From the IMG/VR virus record IMGVR_UViG_3300005663_000016, positions 1 to 43,418 of that record: 43,418 bases of DNA; one strand, given 5' to 3'. Of the stretch, positions 24,456 to 32,154 are shown piece by piece. Position 1 is the first letter of the stretch. Each line of letters opens with the position of its first letter. The notes under the pieces are model-generated. The model did no database searches and was not told where the DNA came from. It saw only the letters and a list, made by a program, of their open reading frames with translations. Position numbers and translations under genes: made by a program. This DNA is from a virus.

Positions 24456-26141
24456 TTATAACTCTCCCAGCCCTGTAGTAGGTTCGGTAGCACCAGTAGG
24501 CTGTACTTCTGGAGGAATAGCAGGAGCAGCTGGTAGTGCTTGTCTACCCTGTACTGGCAACCCTATTTGGGCTTCAATAGAGGCTGCTACCTTGTTCCAA
24601 ATCCTGGCACCCTCTACATCATTGGCGGCTTCCAATACCCTTGCATGTTCCTTATAGGCTATTATCTGGTCAGCCTTAATAGCATCAGGGTGCATCATGG
24701 CATCTTCTGTCCTAACCTCAGCATCTGATTTAATCGGGTCAGCAATTTCTGGAAACATCCTATCAGTTATCCAGCGACTAGGCAACCTGAAATTGGGATT
24801 CAACATCCTAGCAATAGTAGCCCGTTGGACCAAATGACCCGGTATCTGGATTTCAGATTCCACATCAAATTCAAACTCCTCTGGCAGGTTCTCCGGCATG
24901 ATGAAGTTGTGTGGTCGGAAACCATTAGCCTCTATCATGCGGAAGTGGTAGTTATCCAAATCGGACAGCAATCCTTCGTAGCCGTCCTTGTAGGGAGTTA
25001 ATACCTGAAGGGCTGAGGAAGCTACATTGGCCATGGCCAGGAAACTAAGTTGCTGTTGGAGGTTACCATGCAGTACGGCTGGGAATAAGCCACGTTGCCT
25101 CATGTTGGAATACTCAAACATGATAGTCCTTAGCTCTACCGGTATCTGAGGTGAATCCATGACACCTACCTCATCGTTGGGACCTAGCTGGAATATCGGT
25201 CCCCACTGAGCCATCTTCTCCTCGGTAAGTATCTGGTCATCACCACTACTACGCTCAAACCATCTGGGCTGTGCGGCAGTACGGGCTGTTTGCTGGATGA
25301 AACTCAGCATCTTGTTATAGGTATTATCCATCTGTTCGTTGGTGGCTACTATGGCTTCACCAAAGTTTTGCTGCCACCATTTGTTTTTCATGATGGAACC
25401 TTCATCTGGTAGACCGCCTACTGGTGATATAAATACAGGTAGCATAGGTTCTCCTAGCTTCTGTATTAACCTATTGACGGCTACATCCTTCTCCGGCTCC
25501 TTAACATACTCGGTATTGAGGACAATGGCATTGACAGCATCACCATCATTGTCATAACCCCAATAGTTATATAGAGGTACATTATGGGTGAATGGTTGCT
25601 TGACATCCCATCCCATCAACCTGACTTTGCGGTTGGCCTGGATAGGATTCATAGTATATATCCTGACTACCTCTATCAAACCTTCACTACCAAATTCAGG
25701 ATAGACATCTATGGGATTCCATATCTCGGTCCATACTCTGTCCTTATCCACCATACTGAACATGGAGTACCAGCCAGTGGCCAACATGAAACCAATCAGT
25801 TTGGAGGCAAAGCCCTGCTTGCCTATCCTTCTGTGGCGCTTCTCCTCAGCTACCCAACGCTTCTTGGTGTAGCTCTCCAGATAGCTGGTGGCTGTTATTT
25901 CCTCCGGCAGTAGGCCATCATTACTTATCTTGTGGGACACAATGCTGGAAGTCAGTAGGTGTTTGCCAAGGTTGTAGCCAGTCCTAGGGTCATTGGATAC
26001 TACTGACTCCATACCGTCCTGTTTTAGTTTATCCTTCTGATAGATGATTTCATACCAGTCCCTTATTTTGCGGTCACGGACTGACCAGTTGCCTTTAAGT
26101 TTACCGGCTTGGGTTATTAAATCCCTAGCATGTAATGGCAT
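24456..26141 (-). CDS. Portal protein, 561 residues
   Basis: It follows the terminase module, in the usual place for portal. The N-terminal part has RDRKIRDWYEIIYQKDKLKQ and a conserved-looking core (GKQGFASKLIGFMLATGWYS, then WNPIDVYPEFGSEGL), and the wing/stem part has NEQMDNTYNKMLSFIQQTAR. The C-terminus is Ala/Pro-rich (QALPAAPAIPPEVQPTGATE). The order WNP-DVYPEF after a membrane-proximal helix is typical of portals of short-tailed phages. It should form the dodecameric DNA channel of the head. Confidence 0.82.
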   Translation of the reverse strand: MPLHARDLITQAGKLKGNWSVRDRKIRDWYEIIYQKDKLKQDGMESVVSNDPRTGYNLGKHLLTSSIVSHKISNDGLLPEEITATSYLESYTKKRWVAEEKRHRRIGKQGFASKLIGFMLATGWYSMFSMVDKDRVWTEIWNPIDVYPEFGSEGLIEVVRIYTMNPIQANRKVRLMGWDVKQPFTHNVPLYNYWGYDNDGDAVNAIVLNTEYVKEPEKDVAVNRLIQKLGEPMLPVFISPVGGLPDEGSIMKNKWWQQNFGEAIVATNEQMDNTYNKMLSFIQQTARTAAQPRWFERSSGDDQILTEEKMAQWGPIFQLGPNDEVGVMDSPQIPVELRTIMFEYSNMRQRGLFPAVLHGNLQQQLSFLAMANVASSALQVLTPYKDGYEGLLSDLDNYHFRMIEANGFRPHNFIMPENLPEEFEFDVESEIQIPGHLVQRATIARMLNPNFRLPSRWITDRMFPEIADPIKSDAEVRTEDAMMHPDAIKADQIIAYKEHARVLEAANDVEGARIWNKVAASIEAQIGLPVQGRQALPAAPAIPPEVQPTGATEPTTGLGEL

Positions 26142-26144
26142 TGT

Positions 26145-26510
26145 TTACCTCCATGCTGGCAGGCCAAATAACCGAACTGCCAGGTACATGATGTATTTTT
26201 TCCAGTTCTTAACCTTCAGTACGGTCATGGCTTCCAGAAATATATCATCTGCTTGTTTCCTGTCATATATATGGTGGTGCTGGTAAATGCAATCATGGAT
26301 TATAGTTGCCTTGCCATACTTGCCCCATGGTGAGATTAACCACCATAGGAATCTAGGTACTGAGGCAAAGTCAGTGATAAATCCTTCATGTACCCTAATC
26401 TTTGTCCTACTATGCTCCGAACCAATGCGGTAGGTGAATGGCCTACCTATCCGCCACCTTCTACCATCCGGCATCGGACTGACTAATAGTTCGGATGTAA
26501 AACTACTCAT
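26145..26510 (-). CDS. DUF1353-like phage protein, 121 residues
   Basis: The core IRVHEGFITDFASVPRFLWW, then GKYGKATIIHDCIYQHH, then DRKQADDIFLEAM is diagnostic of DUF1353, a small family common in tailed phages and thought to be virion-linked. HDCIY and the later R-x-x-ADxxFxxAM are the family's conserved residues. ATG 26510 begins one base after the terminase stop and is preferred over the in-frame upstream ATG at 26588, which would overlap terminase by 77 bases. Biochemical role unknown. Confidence 0.85.
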   Translation of the reverse strand: MSSFTSELLVSPMPDGRRWRIGRPFTYRIGSEHSRTKIRVHEGFITDFASVPRFLWWLISPWGKYGKATIIHDCIYQHHHIYDRKQADDIFLEAMTVLKVKNWKKYIMYLAVRLFGLPAWR

Positions 26511-26511
26511 A

Positions 26512-28092
26512 TTACCAACGCCAGCCAGTACGGCCGACAAATCCTCTCTTAACCGGCTTCGGGTCCATACAAACCAGCCCAATAGCAAAGGACATGAATA
26601 TATCGTTAGGACCGACTACCTCCACCTTATCTCCTATCAGTCTGTGGTTGCGGCATTGCCGGACAAATTCAATATCGTGACACTCCAAGTCATACAGGTA
26701 CTTGTTGGCAGTTTGGAGCATATAGTCCTTGGTCTTGGGAGTGGTTAGCCAGCCAGGTTCTATGGATTCCTTGCCACTGACTATATCCTTTCTCATATAG
26801 ATAGGGCGACGGTTCTTCAACAGCTCCGTAATAGCCAGCCCATGGCTGTTGGCTTCCCAACCAATCTCGGCACGGTTATAATAATCACTGGCTGCTATTG
26901 CCTTTCTAGCTGTAACCTCCGGAGTGTAAAGACCGGCATCCCTAGCACAATACCGAGGTTTGTAATTACCTAGCTCATCCTGCATGAAGGTCAGCACAGT
27001 AATGGCTGATTGAGTAATCTTTGCCTGGCCAGGGTCAATGGATACAAAGTATTTCCTACCCTTCTCTGGCTGATACCAAATATGTAGATTATCCCTACTA
27101 TCCTTTGCCGGATAACAAGTATTACTGATTCTATCCATGGCTGGTAGGTCAAAGTACATATCACCAGTAACCAGGAAACAGCTAACATCATCCTCAGGGA
27201 ATTCCTGCTTGAATAGGGTTCTGGTCTCGCCTTTTCTCCTAAGGCTGTCCATAACCTTATTCATCCAGCGTCTCCATCTAATCTGGTCAAAGGTCAAACC
27301 ACGGTTAAATACCAATGTTTCTTCTTCACTACCCAAGGAGAACTCAGACCTGTCCGTACCTGGTAGGTCCTTAACCCTGACATCGGTTATGTCTATGGTA
27401 TATTCTGGATGCACGAACCAAGGATAAAAATGAGGAGTGAATAGTGATGTTCCTTGCTTGGCCTCAATGTACCAGTTGTGGAAGTCATTTTCTTCACCAT
27501 TAGGAGTGGAGAAAGTGTCCACCGTACCTTCAGGAGGACGCCTGGCCATTGCCGGTGCTATTATCCTCTCTGTGGCTTCTGGGACGTAAAAGGCATGTTC
27601 GTCCAGCAATAGGTGATGAATAACCTCAGCTCTACCTGCCGTCTTGCTCCTAGCACTGGCTATATAGATGGAGCTAGTCCCAATCATCTTACCTTTGAGG
27701 TAGAACCGGAAAGTCTTTTGGAAGTCGCTGTCGTGGTGGATGACAGGGAAGCCAGGAATATTCAAACTGCTTAGGTGATTATAGGAGAATGTAACCTTGG
27801 ACAATAATCGTTGGGTGATGAAATCCTCATAGGCCACCAGCACAGTGTTAGTGCCTGGATTGGTCAATGTGTCTATGAGGCGGTTGTTAATCCTTTCAGT
27901 GCTAAATCCTACAGAGCTAGGCTTTACCCAGATATCCATCCCAGTCTGAGTGGCATCAGCATCGGCCTGGATAGGATTATACTTGAATGGGACTACCTGC
28001 CGTTGCTTATTTTCTACCACCATTAAGGTTTCAATAAACTTCCGCTTATTGCCAATCAGTTCCTTGAATTTATCCTCTAGCTGGACAGCCAT
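26512..28092 (-). CDS. terL: Terminase large subunit, 526 residues
   Basis: The DNA-packaging motor. The P-loop region is degenerate (DIWVKPSSVGFSTERINN, residues 53-70), the SARSKTAGR segment follows near 146, and Walker B with catalytic Glu is VIHHLLLDEHAF (D164, E165). The RNase H-like nuclease domain begins with KYFVSIDPGQ (D353). It lies downstream of the small subunit and directly before the DUF1353-like protein and portal. This is the best gene for phylogenetic placement and for predicting the packaging mode, which I cannot determine here. Confidence 0.9.
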   Translation of the reverse strand: MAVQLEDKFKELIGNKRKFIETLMVVENKQRQVVPFKYNPIQADADATQTGMDIWVKPSSVGFSTERINNRLIDTLTNPGTNTVLVAYEDFITQRLLSKVTFSYNHLSSLNIPGFPVIHHDSDFQKTFRFYLKGKMIGTSSIYIASARSKTAGRAEVIHHLLLDEHAFYVPEATERIIAPAMARRPPEGTVDTFSTPNGEENDFHNWYIEAKQGTSLFTPHFYPWFVHPEYTIDITDVRVKDLPGTDRSEFSLGSEEETLVFNRGLTFDQIRWRRWMNKVMDSLRRKGETRTLFKQEFPEDDVSCFLVTGDMYFDLPAMDRISNTCYPAKDSRDNLHIWYQPEKGRKYFVSIDPGQAKITQSAITVLTFMQDELGNYKPRYCARDAGLYTPEVTARKAIAASDYYNRAEIGWEANSHGLAITELLKNRRPIYMRKDIVSGKESIEPGWLTTPKTKDYMLQTANKYLYDLECHDIEFVRQCRNHRLIGDKVEVVGPNDIFMSFAIGLVCMDPKPVKRGFVGRTGWRW

Positions 28093-28098
28093 TATTCC

Positions 28099-28227
28099 TC
28101 ATACTCCTCTAGGCTTTCTTGGCTGTGGTCTGGTACCCCTCAGACCAATCCTACTGACCTGAGCCTTGAGGACATTGCGTCTACCGGCTGCTGCCTGTTT
28201 CCTTGTAGCACGGACACCTTTGGCCAT
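28099..28227 (-). CDS. Small basic protein, 42 residues
   Basis: AAGGATA before ATG and a TAATG overlap with the preceding membrane-protein gene support translation. The product, starting MAKGVRATRKQAAAGRRNVL, has 12 Lys/Arg and no acidic residues, like small nucleic-acid-binding peptides. It sits between the terminase subunits with a small membrane protein. It could bind packaged DNA or RNA, or be an internal head peptide; no family recognised. Confidence 0.6.
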   Translation of the reverse strand: MAKGVRATRKQAAAGRRNVLKAQVSRIGLRGTRPQPRKPRGV

Positions 28228-28385
28228 TATCCTTCCTTATGACCGCCTTTATAAAATGGACATTTGAAGTAGCTACCATTTACTTTACCATTTATCCTGC
28301 CCTCTACCTTACCGATGCGGTACCATAGTAAACCGAATTGTACGGCAAGGGCAATGCCTATGCCTGCTACTTGCAATCCTTCCAT
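28227..28385 (-). CDS. Small membrane protein with one N-terminal membrane segment, 52 residues
   Basis: It starts in the stop of the terminase small subunit (TAATG), with GGAGG upstream. Residues 4-21 (LQVAGIGIALAVQFGLLW) form one membrane span, followed by a basic tail (YRIGKVEGRINGKVNG). The size and topology fit a holin- or spanin-like lysis protein, or a membrane anchor; the sequence alone does not decide. No lysis enzyme is adjacent. Confidence 0.65.
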   Translation of the reverse strand: MEGLQVAGIGIALAVQFGLLWYRIGKVEGRINGKVNGSYFKCPFYKGGHKEG

Positions 28386-28891
28386 TACTTACCTCCAGTA
28401 ACAGTTTCTTTGGTTACCTTTATCTCCAACAGTGTTCTGGTGAAGTCAAACCCTTGGTCTTTAGTTTCCAAGTTGCCACTGATAAGCTGCCTGAGCATGA
28501 GGAATTGTTGTGGAGTATAAAACTTCCTTATCTGCATAAGGTAGGCTTGTTCAGTTTCAGTCAACGCTTCCTCACCGGCAGCATCCTTAAACAGCACCTT
28601 AAAGTCTTTGGCCATTACTAGACGAAAGTTGCGGGTAAACTCAATGTCAATTAATTGGTCGGCCAGTTGTCGCCTCAGCTCCGTGGAGGCTTTGCCTTCC
28701 AACTCCACAAACATTGGGTCGTCCTCTTTCCACCTAGTCCGGGTCTTGACATGGATACCAGCCAGTTTGATGGACTCCATTATGGAAAAACCAGCCATAA
28801 TATAACTTAGATAGCTGGCCTTTTTACCGCCCTCAGTATAGTAAGGGAGTAATGATTGTGCTATGCCTTCAGTGGTTGTAAGCTCAGTCAT
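28385..28891 (-). CDS. terS: Terminase small subunit, 168 residues
   Basis: First gene of the minus-strand virion operon, a short leader (about 13 bases with TAGGAG) downstream of the 28.9 kb promoter. It has an HTH-like segment (SYIMAGFSIMESIKLAGIHV) for DNA recognition, then charged helices (ADQLIDIEFTRNFRLVMAKD) for oligomerisation and binding to the large subunit. Position before terL plus domain layout give the call; sequence identity of small subunits is usually low. Confidence 0.75.
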   Translation of the reverse strand: MTELTTTEGIAQSLLPYYTEGGKKASYLSYIMAGFSIMESIKLAGIHVKTRTRWKEDDPMFVELEGKASTELRRQLADQLIDIEFTRNFRLVMAKDFKVLFKDAAGEEALTETEQAYLMQIRKFYTPQQFLMLRQLISGNLETKDQGFDFTRTLLEIKVTKETVTGGK

Positions 28892-28910
28892 AAGCTAATC
28901 TCCTACCTAC

Positions 28911-28940
28911 ATTATAGCACAGTTGACATAATACTGTCAA
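28911..28940 (-). promoter_or_regulatory. Promoter of the virion operon
   Basis: On the minus strand: TTGACA (28935-28940), 18 bp spacer, TATAAT (28911-28916), with TGTGC just before the -10 (extended -10 TGn). The start is expected near 28904, giving a very short leader to terS. An exact operator copy lies in the spacer, so a bound repressor would block RNA polymerase. Confidence 0.85.
28921..28932 (-). promoter_or_regulatory. Operator-like site inside the virion-operon promoter
   Basis: Exact ATTATGTCAACT on the minus strand, between the -35 and -10. Together with the -35 it forms TTGACA-N6-TGTCAA dyad symmetry. The same 12-mer recurs at 32.9-33.1, 34.6 and 39.2 kb, so it is probably the target of a phage regulator; the 54-residue RHH protein at 39267 is the candidate. 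Confidence 0.7.
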
Positions 28941-28952
28941 TAGTATAGTTAT

Positions 28953-28968
28953 ATAAATATAATACTAT
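28953..28968 (-). repeat. AT-rich shared motif, copy C, in the divergent control region
   Basis: Complement of ATAGTATTATATTTAT. The shared stretch with copy B (36594-36609) extends to about 22 bp. It lies between the divergent promoters of the virion operon and the plus-strand operon, 12 bp from one -35 and 30 bp from the other. It could be an UP element serving both, or a protein-binding site. Confidence 0.6.
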
Positions 28969-28998
28969 ATAATAGTTATAAAAGTATATACCGGCCTA

Positions 28999-29027
28999 TT
29001 GACAAAGATGCTACCCTGTGTTATAAT
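28999..29027 (+). promoter_or_regulatory. Strong sigma-70 promoter of the plus-strand early operon
   Basis: Perfect TTGACA (28999-29004), 17 bp spacer, perfect TATAAT (29022-29027), with TGTGT before the -10. The AT-rich copy C and AAGTATATA lie upstream. No operator copy touches it, unlike the divergent virion promoter, so it is likely constitutive and expressed immediately on infection. Expected start near 29034, 25 bases before the first gene. Confidence 0.9.
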
Positions 29028-29058
29028 TATAGTAAGAAGCAATATAGGAGGGTGAGAA

Positions 29059-29217
29059 ATGAGAAAGATAACCATGACAGAAGAGGAAAAGATATCCATA
29101 CTCAAACAAAATGTCCATGCAGCCTGTGACCGCATCATACTTGGAATGGAAAGCATTAAGAAGCTGGATGTGGAAGAGTCTATAAAAAAGGTTAAGATAA
29201 CAGCCTTATTTAAGTAA
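29059..29217 (+). CDS. First early gene: small helical protein, 52 residues
   Basis: AGGAGGGTGAG precedes ATG 29059. The protein is helical and charged (MTEEEKISILKQNVHAACDR, then SIKKLDVEESIKKVKI) without Cys pairs or membrane segments. As the first gene behind a perfect promoter it is probably made early and in quantity, as host-takeover or anti-defence proteins often are; its function is unknown. Confidence 0.7.
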   Translation: MRKITMTEEEKISILKQNVHAACDRIILGMESIKKLDVEESIKKVKITALFK

Positions 29218-29228
29218 AGGAGGTCGAG

Positions 29229-30032
29229 GTGAGTAAGCAGGAAAAGTATAAATGTCCTTATTGCGGAGAGGAGTTTGAAAGTGAATCCTTCATAGAGTCA
29301 ATAAGGGATATACATAAAACCAATTGTAATAATGCTCCATGGAACAAGAAAGCGACTGTTAAGCAGGTAGAGATACGGGAGGGGATGCGGAAGATTGTTT
29401 CTGATAAGGGATGGAGGGGTCTCAACTTCATTGAGGCGGAGGAATTCCTAACGAAGTATCTCCACTCTCAAGGCTGTGTACTGAAGGTAGATTGTTCTGA
29501 GTGTGGGGGCGATGGCAGAACTGATAGACACTTTGACAGGTGCTTTAGTAATCGCTGCTACAAGTGCAATGGTTATGGCTTTAAAGCAGTTGGGCGATTG
29601 ATAGATAAGGGGGGAGAAATGAAAAAGACACTTGAACAACCAACAGACTTAGAACTTATAAAATTCTATGAGGATTGTGGGTTTAGAAGGTCAAAGTGGG
29701 AACACGTTGAGAATGAGGCAGAAGCTTGGCATTGGACAGGGACAAACCGCTCACATCTTTTTATAGGTGGCTTTGTACCCCCCATAGATATAGATATACT
29801 CTTAAGGAAAATATTACCTGAGATTTCTGATAGGTGGGAAAAGCCTCTTGAGAATAACCACCATATAATAAGCCCATCAAAACTTTTTGAGCTTGTGGTT
29901 AGGTGGAATTTAGCAGTACTAAATAAGGAAGATCCTGTCCTCGCTTTATTTAGAGTTATACAGAACGAAGTTAATGATTGGTATGGTGAGAAATATTACG
30001 ATAGTTATGATAGCCAATGGAAGAGGGAGTAG
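29229..30032 (+). CDS. Zinc-finger protein fused to a phage ABA-sandwich-like domain, 267 residues
   Basis: GTG 29229 has AAGGAGG upstream. Residues 8-35 hold a C2HC finger (KCPYCGEEF...HKTNC), residues 89-117 a DnaJ-like zinc module (CSECGGDG...CYKCNGYG). From Met131 the sequence changes to an ABA-sandwich-like domain (DLELIKFYEDCGF ... DPVLALFRVIQNEVNDWYG) that is paralogous to the separate 89-residue protein at 41376-41645. A good ribosome binding site (AAGGGGGGAG) precedes Met131 (ATG 29619), so the C-terminal domain may also be made alone. After the TAG stop the same frame continues for 14 codons (see findings). Confidence 0.75.
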   Translation: MSKQEKYKCPYCGEEFESESFIESIRDIHKTNCNNAPWNKKATVKQVEIREGMRKIVSDKGWRGLNFIEAEEFLTKYLHSQGCVLKVDCSECGGDGRTDRHFDRCFSNRCYKCNGYGFKAVGRLIDKGGEMKKTLEQPTDLELIKFYEDCGFRRSKWEHVENEAEAWHWTGTNRSHLFIGGFVPPIDIDILLRKILPEISDRWEKPLENNHHIISPSKLFELVVRWNLAVLNKEDPVLALFRVIQNEVNDWYGEKYYDSYDSQWKRE

Positions 30033-30077
30033 CCAATAGGCGATAATATCTTTGAGCCATTGGTGGGAGATAAGTAG

Positions 30078-30215
30078 ATGGACTATAGAGGAAAACTGGG
30101 CTGGCCGTTTGAATACGATATGTGTGATGTGTGGTTATTCTTATGTTTAGTTGGCTTTGGTATCCCCATACTAATGATAATAATTTTTGCTATCTTGGGG
30201 CTAGTAGGAGGGTAG
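30078..30215 (+). CDS. Small membrane protein, 45 residues
   Basis: GGGAGATAAG precedes ATG 30078. Residues 18-43 are very hydrophobic (VWLFLCLVGFGIPILMIIIF), giving one long membrane span, and the N-terminus is short and polar (MDYRGKLGWPFEYD). It is immediately followed by the next ATG. It could be a holin-like, exclusion or membrane-signalling peptide of the early operon. Confidence 0.65.
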   Translation: MDYRGKLGWPFEYDMCDVWLFLCLVGFGIPILMIIIFAILGLVGG

Positions 30216-30674
30216 ATGATAAGTAGTCGTAGCAAAAGGTATTGGAGAAGTATGTTTGAAGGTGAGAATGGAGACTTTGTTAAAAATATGCTCACTGATG
30301 GGCAATGGAATCCAAGGGGTGTAGGTGGATGCAAGTATGGTATTGAAGAACCTTATAGACCATTTCAGGATGCTGGTTATGAAGAAGATGGCCCACCTAC
30401 CGAAAAGCAAAATAAGTTATTTAATAAGTATTGCCATACTAAAAACATAAACTACTATGATGGTGAAGATTCTTTGGAGTTACTTTTCAAACACACCATA
30501 CCCAGACTAAAGAAGGGTTTTAGTCTAAGACAATTAGGGCTGATTGATTGCAGTATAGAGGAGTGGAGAAGTTGGCATCCAGACCAGACGGCGAAGTGGT
30601 TATTTAGAGATGTATGGTTTACTCTTAAAATATTCTATGAACCAACATTTTGGGAGCGATTATTTGGATGGTGA
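30216..30674 (+). CDS. Hypothetical protein, 152 residues
   Basis: Starts directly after the previous stop, with GTAGGAGGG upstream. It is rich in aromatic and charged residues (KNMLTDGQWNPRGVGGCKYG, then TAKWLFRDVWFTLKIFYEPT). No known motif. The last residues are followed, in the +1 frame, by a 12-codon element also present at two other gene ends nearby. Confidence 0.65.
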   Translation: MISSRSKRYWRSMFEGENGDFVKNMLTDGQWNPRGVGGCKYGIEEPYRPFQDAGYEEDGPPTEKQNKLFNKYCHTKNINYYDGEDSLELLFKHTIPRLKKGFSLRQLGLIDCSIEEWRSWHPDQTAKWLFRDVWFTLKIFYEPTFWERLFGW

Positions 30675-30714
30675 AGGGGATTGTGTTCTTGAGCCACTAA
30701 TAGGGGGTGAGTGA

Positions 30715-30924
30715 ATGGAATTACTAAGCACAAGAACTACTAGTGAGAGATATAATCCAGACGAGCCTGATGGTTGGATAGATGGTGTCCCATATTACCT
30801 ATTAAATCCAAGGCTTCACAGGGAATCCATAAGAACTGACTACGGGCTTTCTTTTGTTCGATATGATGCTGAACGTGGTTTGGACATGTATAGATTACTT
30901 GAGCCACTTATTAAGGAGAGGTAA
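30715..30924 (+). CDS. Hypothetical protein, 69 residues
   Basis: AGGGGGTGAG lies before ATG 30715. The product is acidic and aromatic (SERYNPDEPDGWIDGVPYYL), and its last 11 residues (YRLLEPLIKER) match the EPL element found after the two preceding genes. Unknown function. Confidence 0.6.
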   Translation: MELLSTRTTSERYNPDEPDGWIDGVPYYLLNPRLHRESIRTDYGLSFVRYDAERGLDMYRLLEPLIKER

Positions 30925-31161
30925 ATGACCACCGGCTGGGGATACTTCACGCAAGGTGCTGACCAACAGATAGAAGTGGATGAGCTAGGTTCCAAGCTAT
31001 CCGAGGTACTAGACTGTGCCGTGCATTATCCGGCATATGGCAAGCATATGTTTGAGTGCCTGTGTGGGGTAATATTCCCTATCTATCTAGTTAAAGGACA
31101 GAACTGGGAGCTAATCAAACGGAAGCACATAGAGGAACAACGCTATGCTATGGAGGTATAA
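30925..31161 (+). CDS. Hypothetical protein, 78 residues
   Basis: ATG follows the previous stop directly, with AAGGAGAGG upstream. It has a Cys pair (FECLCGVIFPIY) near the middle and a basic C-terminal helix (WELIKRKHIEEQRYAMEV). TAATG-coupled to the next gene. No family recognised. Confidence 0.6.
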   Translation: MTTGWGYFTQGADQQIEVDELGSKLSEVLDCAVHYPAYGKHMFECLCGVIFPIYLVKGQNWELIKRKHIEEQRYAMEV

Positions 31162-31313
31162 TGCCTAAACTAAAGGCAGTCCGATGCCATTACTGTAGTA
31201 AACCTATCCAACGCCATGATACCAAGAGGGAAAAGCTACGGATAGCCAGTGGTAGTGGACAAGGTGTTTATAGGTATTACCACCTCAAATGTTATCAGGT
31301 GACAGGACACTAA
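31161..31313 (+). CDS. Zinc-finger-like small protein, 50 residues
   Basis: The start is in the previous stop (TAATG). CHYC at 9-12 and HLKC at 41-44 make one CxxC...HxxC zinc site, with a basic middle (RHDTKREKLRIASG). A nucleic-acid or protein adaptor is plausible. Confidence 0.65.
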   Translation: MPKLKAVRCHYCSKPIQRHDTKREKLRIASGSGQGVYRYYHLKCYQVTGH

Positions 31314-31454
31314 ATGGAGAAGATTGAAATGTGCGTACATTATACTACCACTGGTCACCCACTATTCAAACCCAAATGTCTCAAAGGCAGGAAGGCCACC
31401 CTAAGGTGTCACTCAACCAGCAAATGTCCATTCTATGAGGCTACCAGCAAGTGA
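31314..31454 (+). CDS. Cys-rich small protein, 46 residues
   Basis: ATG is adjacent to the previous stop. Four Cys (7, 22, 32, 38) and two His could bind one metal ion. Basic throughout (FKPKCLKGRKATLRCHSTSK). The ribosome binding site is weak, so translation is probably coupled. Function unknown. Confidence 0.55.
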   Translation: MEKIEMCVHYTTTGHPLFKPKCLKGRKATLRCHSTSKCPFYEATSK

Positions 31455-31882
31455 ATGTGGTAATGCGCTGGTGCTCCCGGAGGGCCAAATGCCGTTGGTG
31501 TCCGGACCACATAGAGAAAGGCCAGCCCATGGTATCAGTGGTTTTCTGGAACAAGGGCGACGAAACCAAGCGCACCTGGAACAGTTACTTTAAGTACCAT
31601 CCCCAATGTTTTGTAGACCAAGGATTGGACTACTTGAAGCGGAATCCTTACTCAGCACCCAAGAGGGGTAGGAGGTCCAAACTATCTGAGACGGATAGGA
31701 GGAGACGGTTCCTGTTAGTGAGGAAGTTCCATGCTTTGGAACAAAGGAAGCACAAGATAGTAGCCAGTTACCCGGACCGAGTGCTGGTGGAGAACAGGTT
31801 GGAAAAGCAGATGATTGATATAATGCTGGATGTGTCTAAGTTGGGAGGTGTGCCTAAGTCATGGTCCACAAAATTTGGTTAG
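31451..31882 (+). CDS. Zinc-binding protein, 143 residues
   Basis: GTG 31451 overlaps the previous stop by 4 bases and is favoured by coupling and ATGAGG upstream; ATG 31463 is an alternative. The N-terminal module, CSRRAKCRWCPDHIEKGQ ... YHPQCF, has a C-C-C-H-H-C pattern like PARP-type or LIM-like zinc folds that read damaged or single-stranded DNA. The rest is strongly basic helix (KRGRRSKLSETDRRRRFLLV). A DNA-binding role is likely; the target is unknown. Confidence 0.65.
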   Translation: MNVVMRWCSRRAKCRWCPDHIEKGQPMVSVVFWNKGDETKRTWNSYFKYHPQCFVDQGLDYLKRNPYSAPKRGRRSKLSETDRRRRFLLVRKFHALEQRKHKIVASYPDRVLVENRLEKQMIDIMLDVSKLGGVPKSWSTKFG

Positions 31883-32154
31883 AACATAGCAGCTACCTGG
31901 AATCAGATGTGTGGAAGTGCCCCGATGCTCCTATCAATCCTGCCATATCGCTACAGGTAAGCAGTGGCACCGGTGCCCACTATTGGAAGGGTCTGAGCCA
32001 ATTCGTGCATATTGTCGGTTATTTCCGCTGCATACATTGCAAGGAGATTAGATGGTATCCATCCAATTACCAGCAAGCTATCAAGATGGCTAAATCAGCC
32101 GACTATAGTGTGGAGGAGATGGAGGAAGAACTAAATAAGATGGAGGCAACATGA
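31861..32154 (+). CDS. Hypothetical protein with zinc knuckle, 97 residues
   Basis: GGGAGG lies 10 bases before ATG 31861; it overlaps the previous gene by 22 bases. It has a Cys early (VWKCPDAP) and a CIHC knuckle in the middle (GYFRCIHCKEIRWYPSNYQQ), with an acidic C-terminal helix. ATGA-coupled to the secreted protein gene. Unknown function. Confidence 0.6.
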   Translation: MVHKIWLEHSSYLESDVWKCPDAPINPAISLQVSSGTGAHYWKGLSQFVHIVGYFRCIHCKEIRWYPSNYQQAIKMAKSADYSVEEMEEELNKMEAT

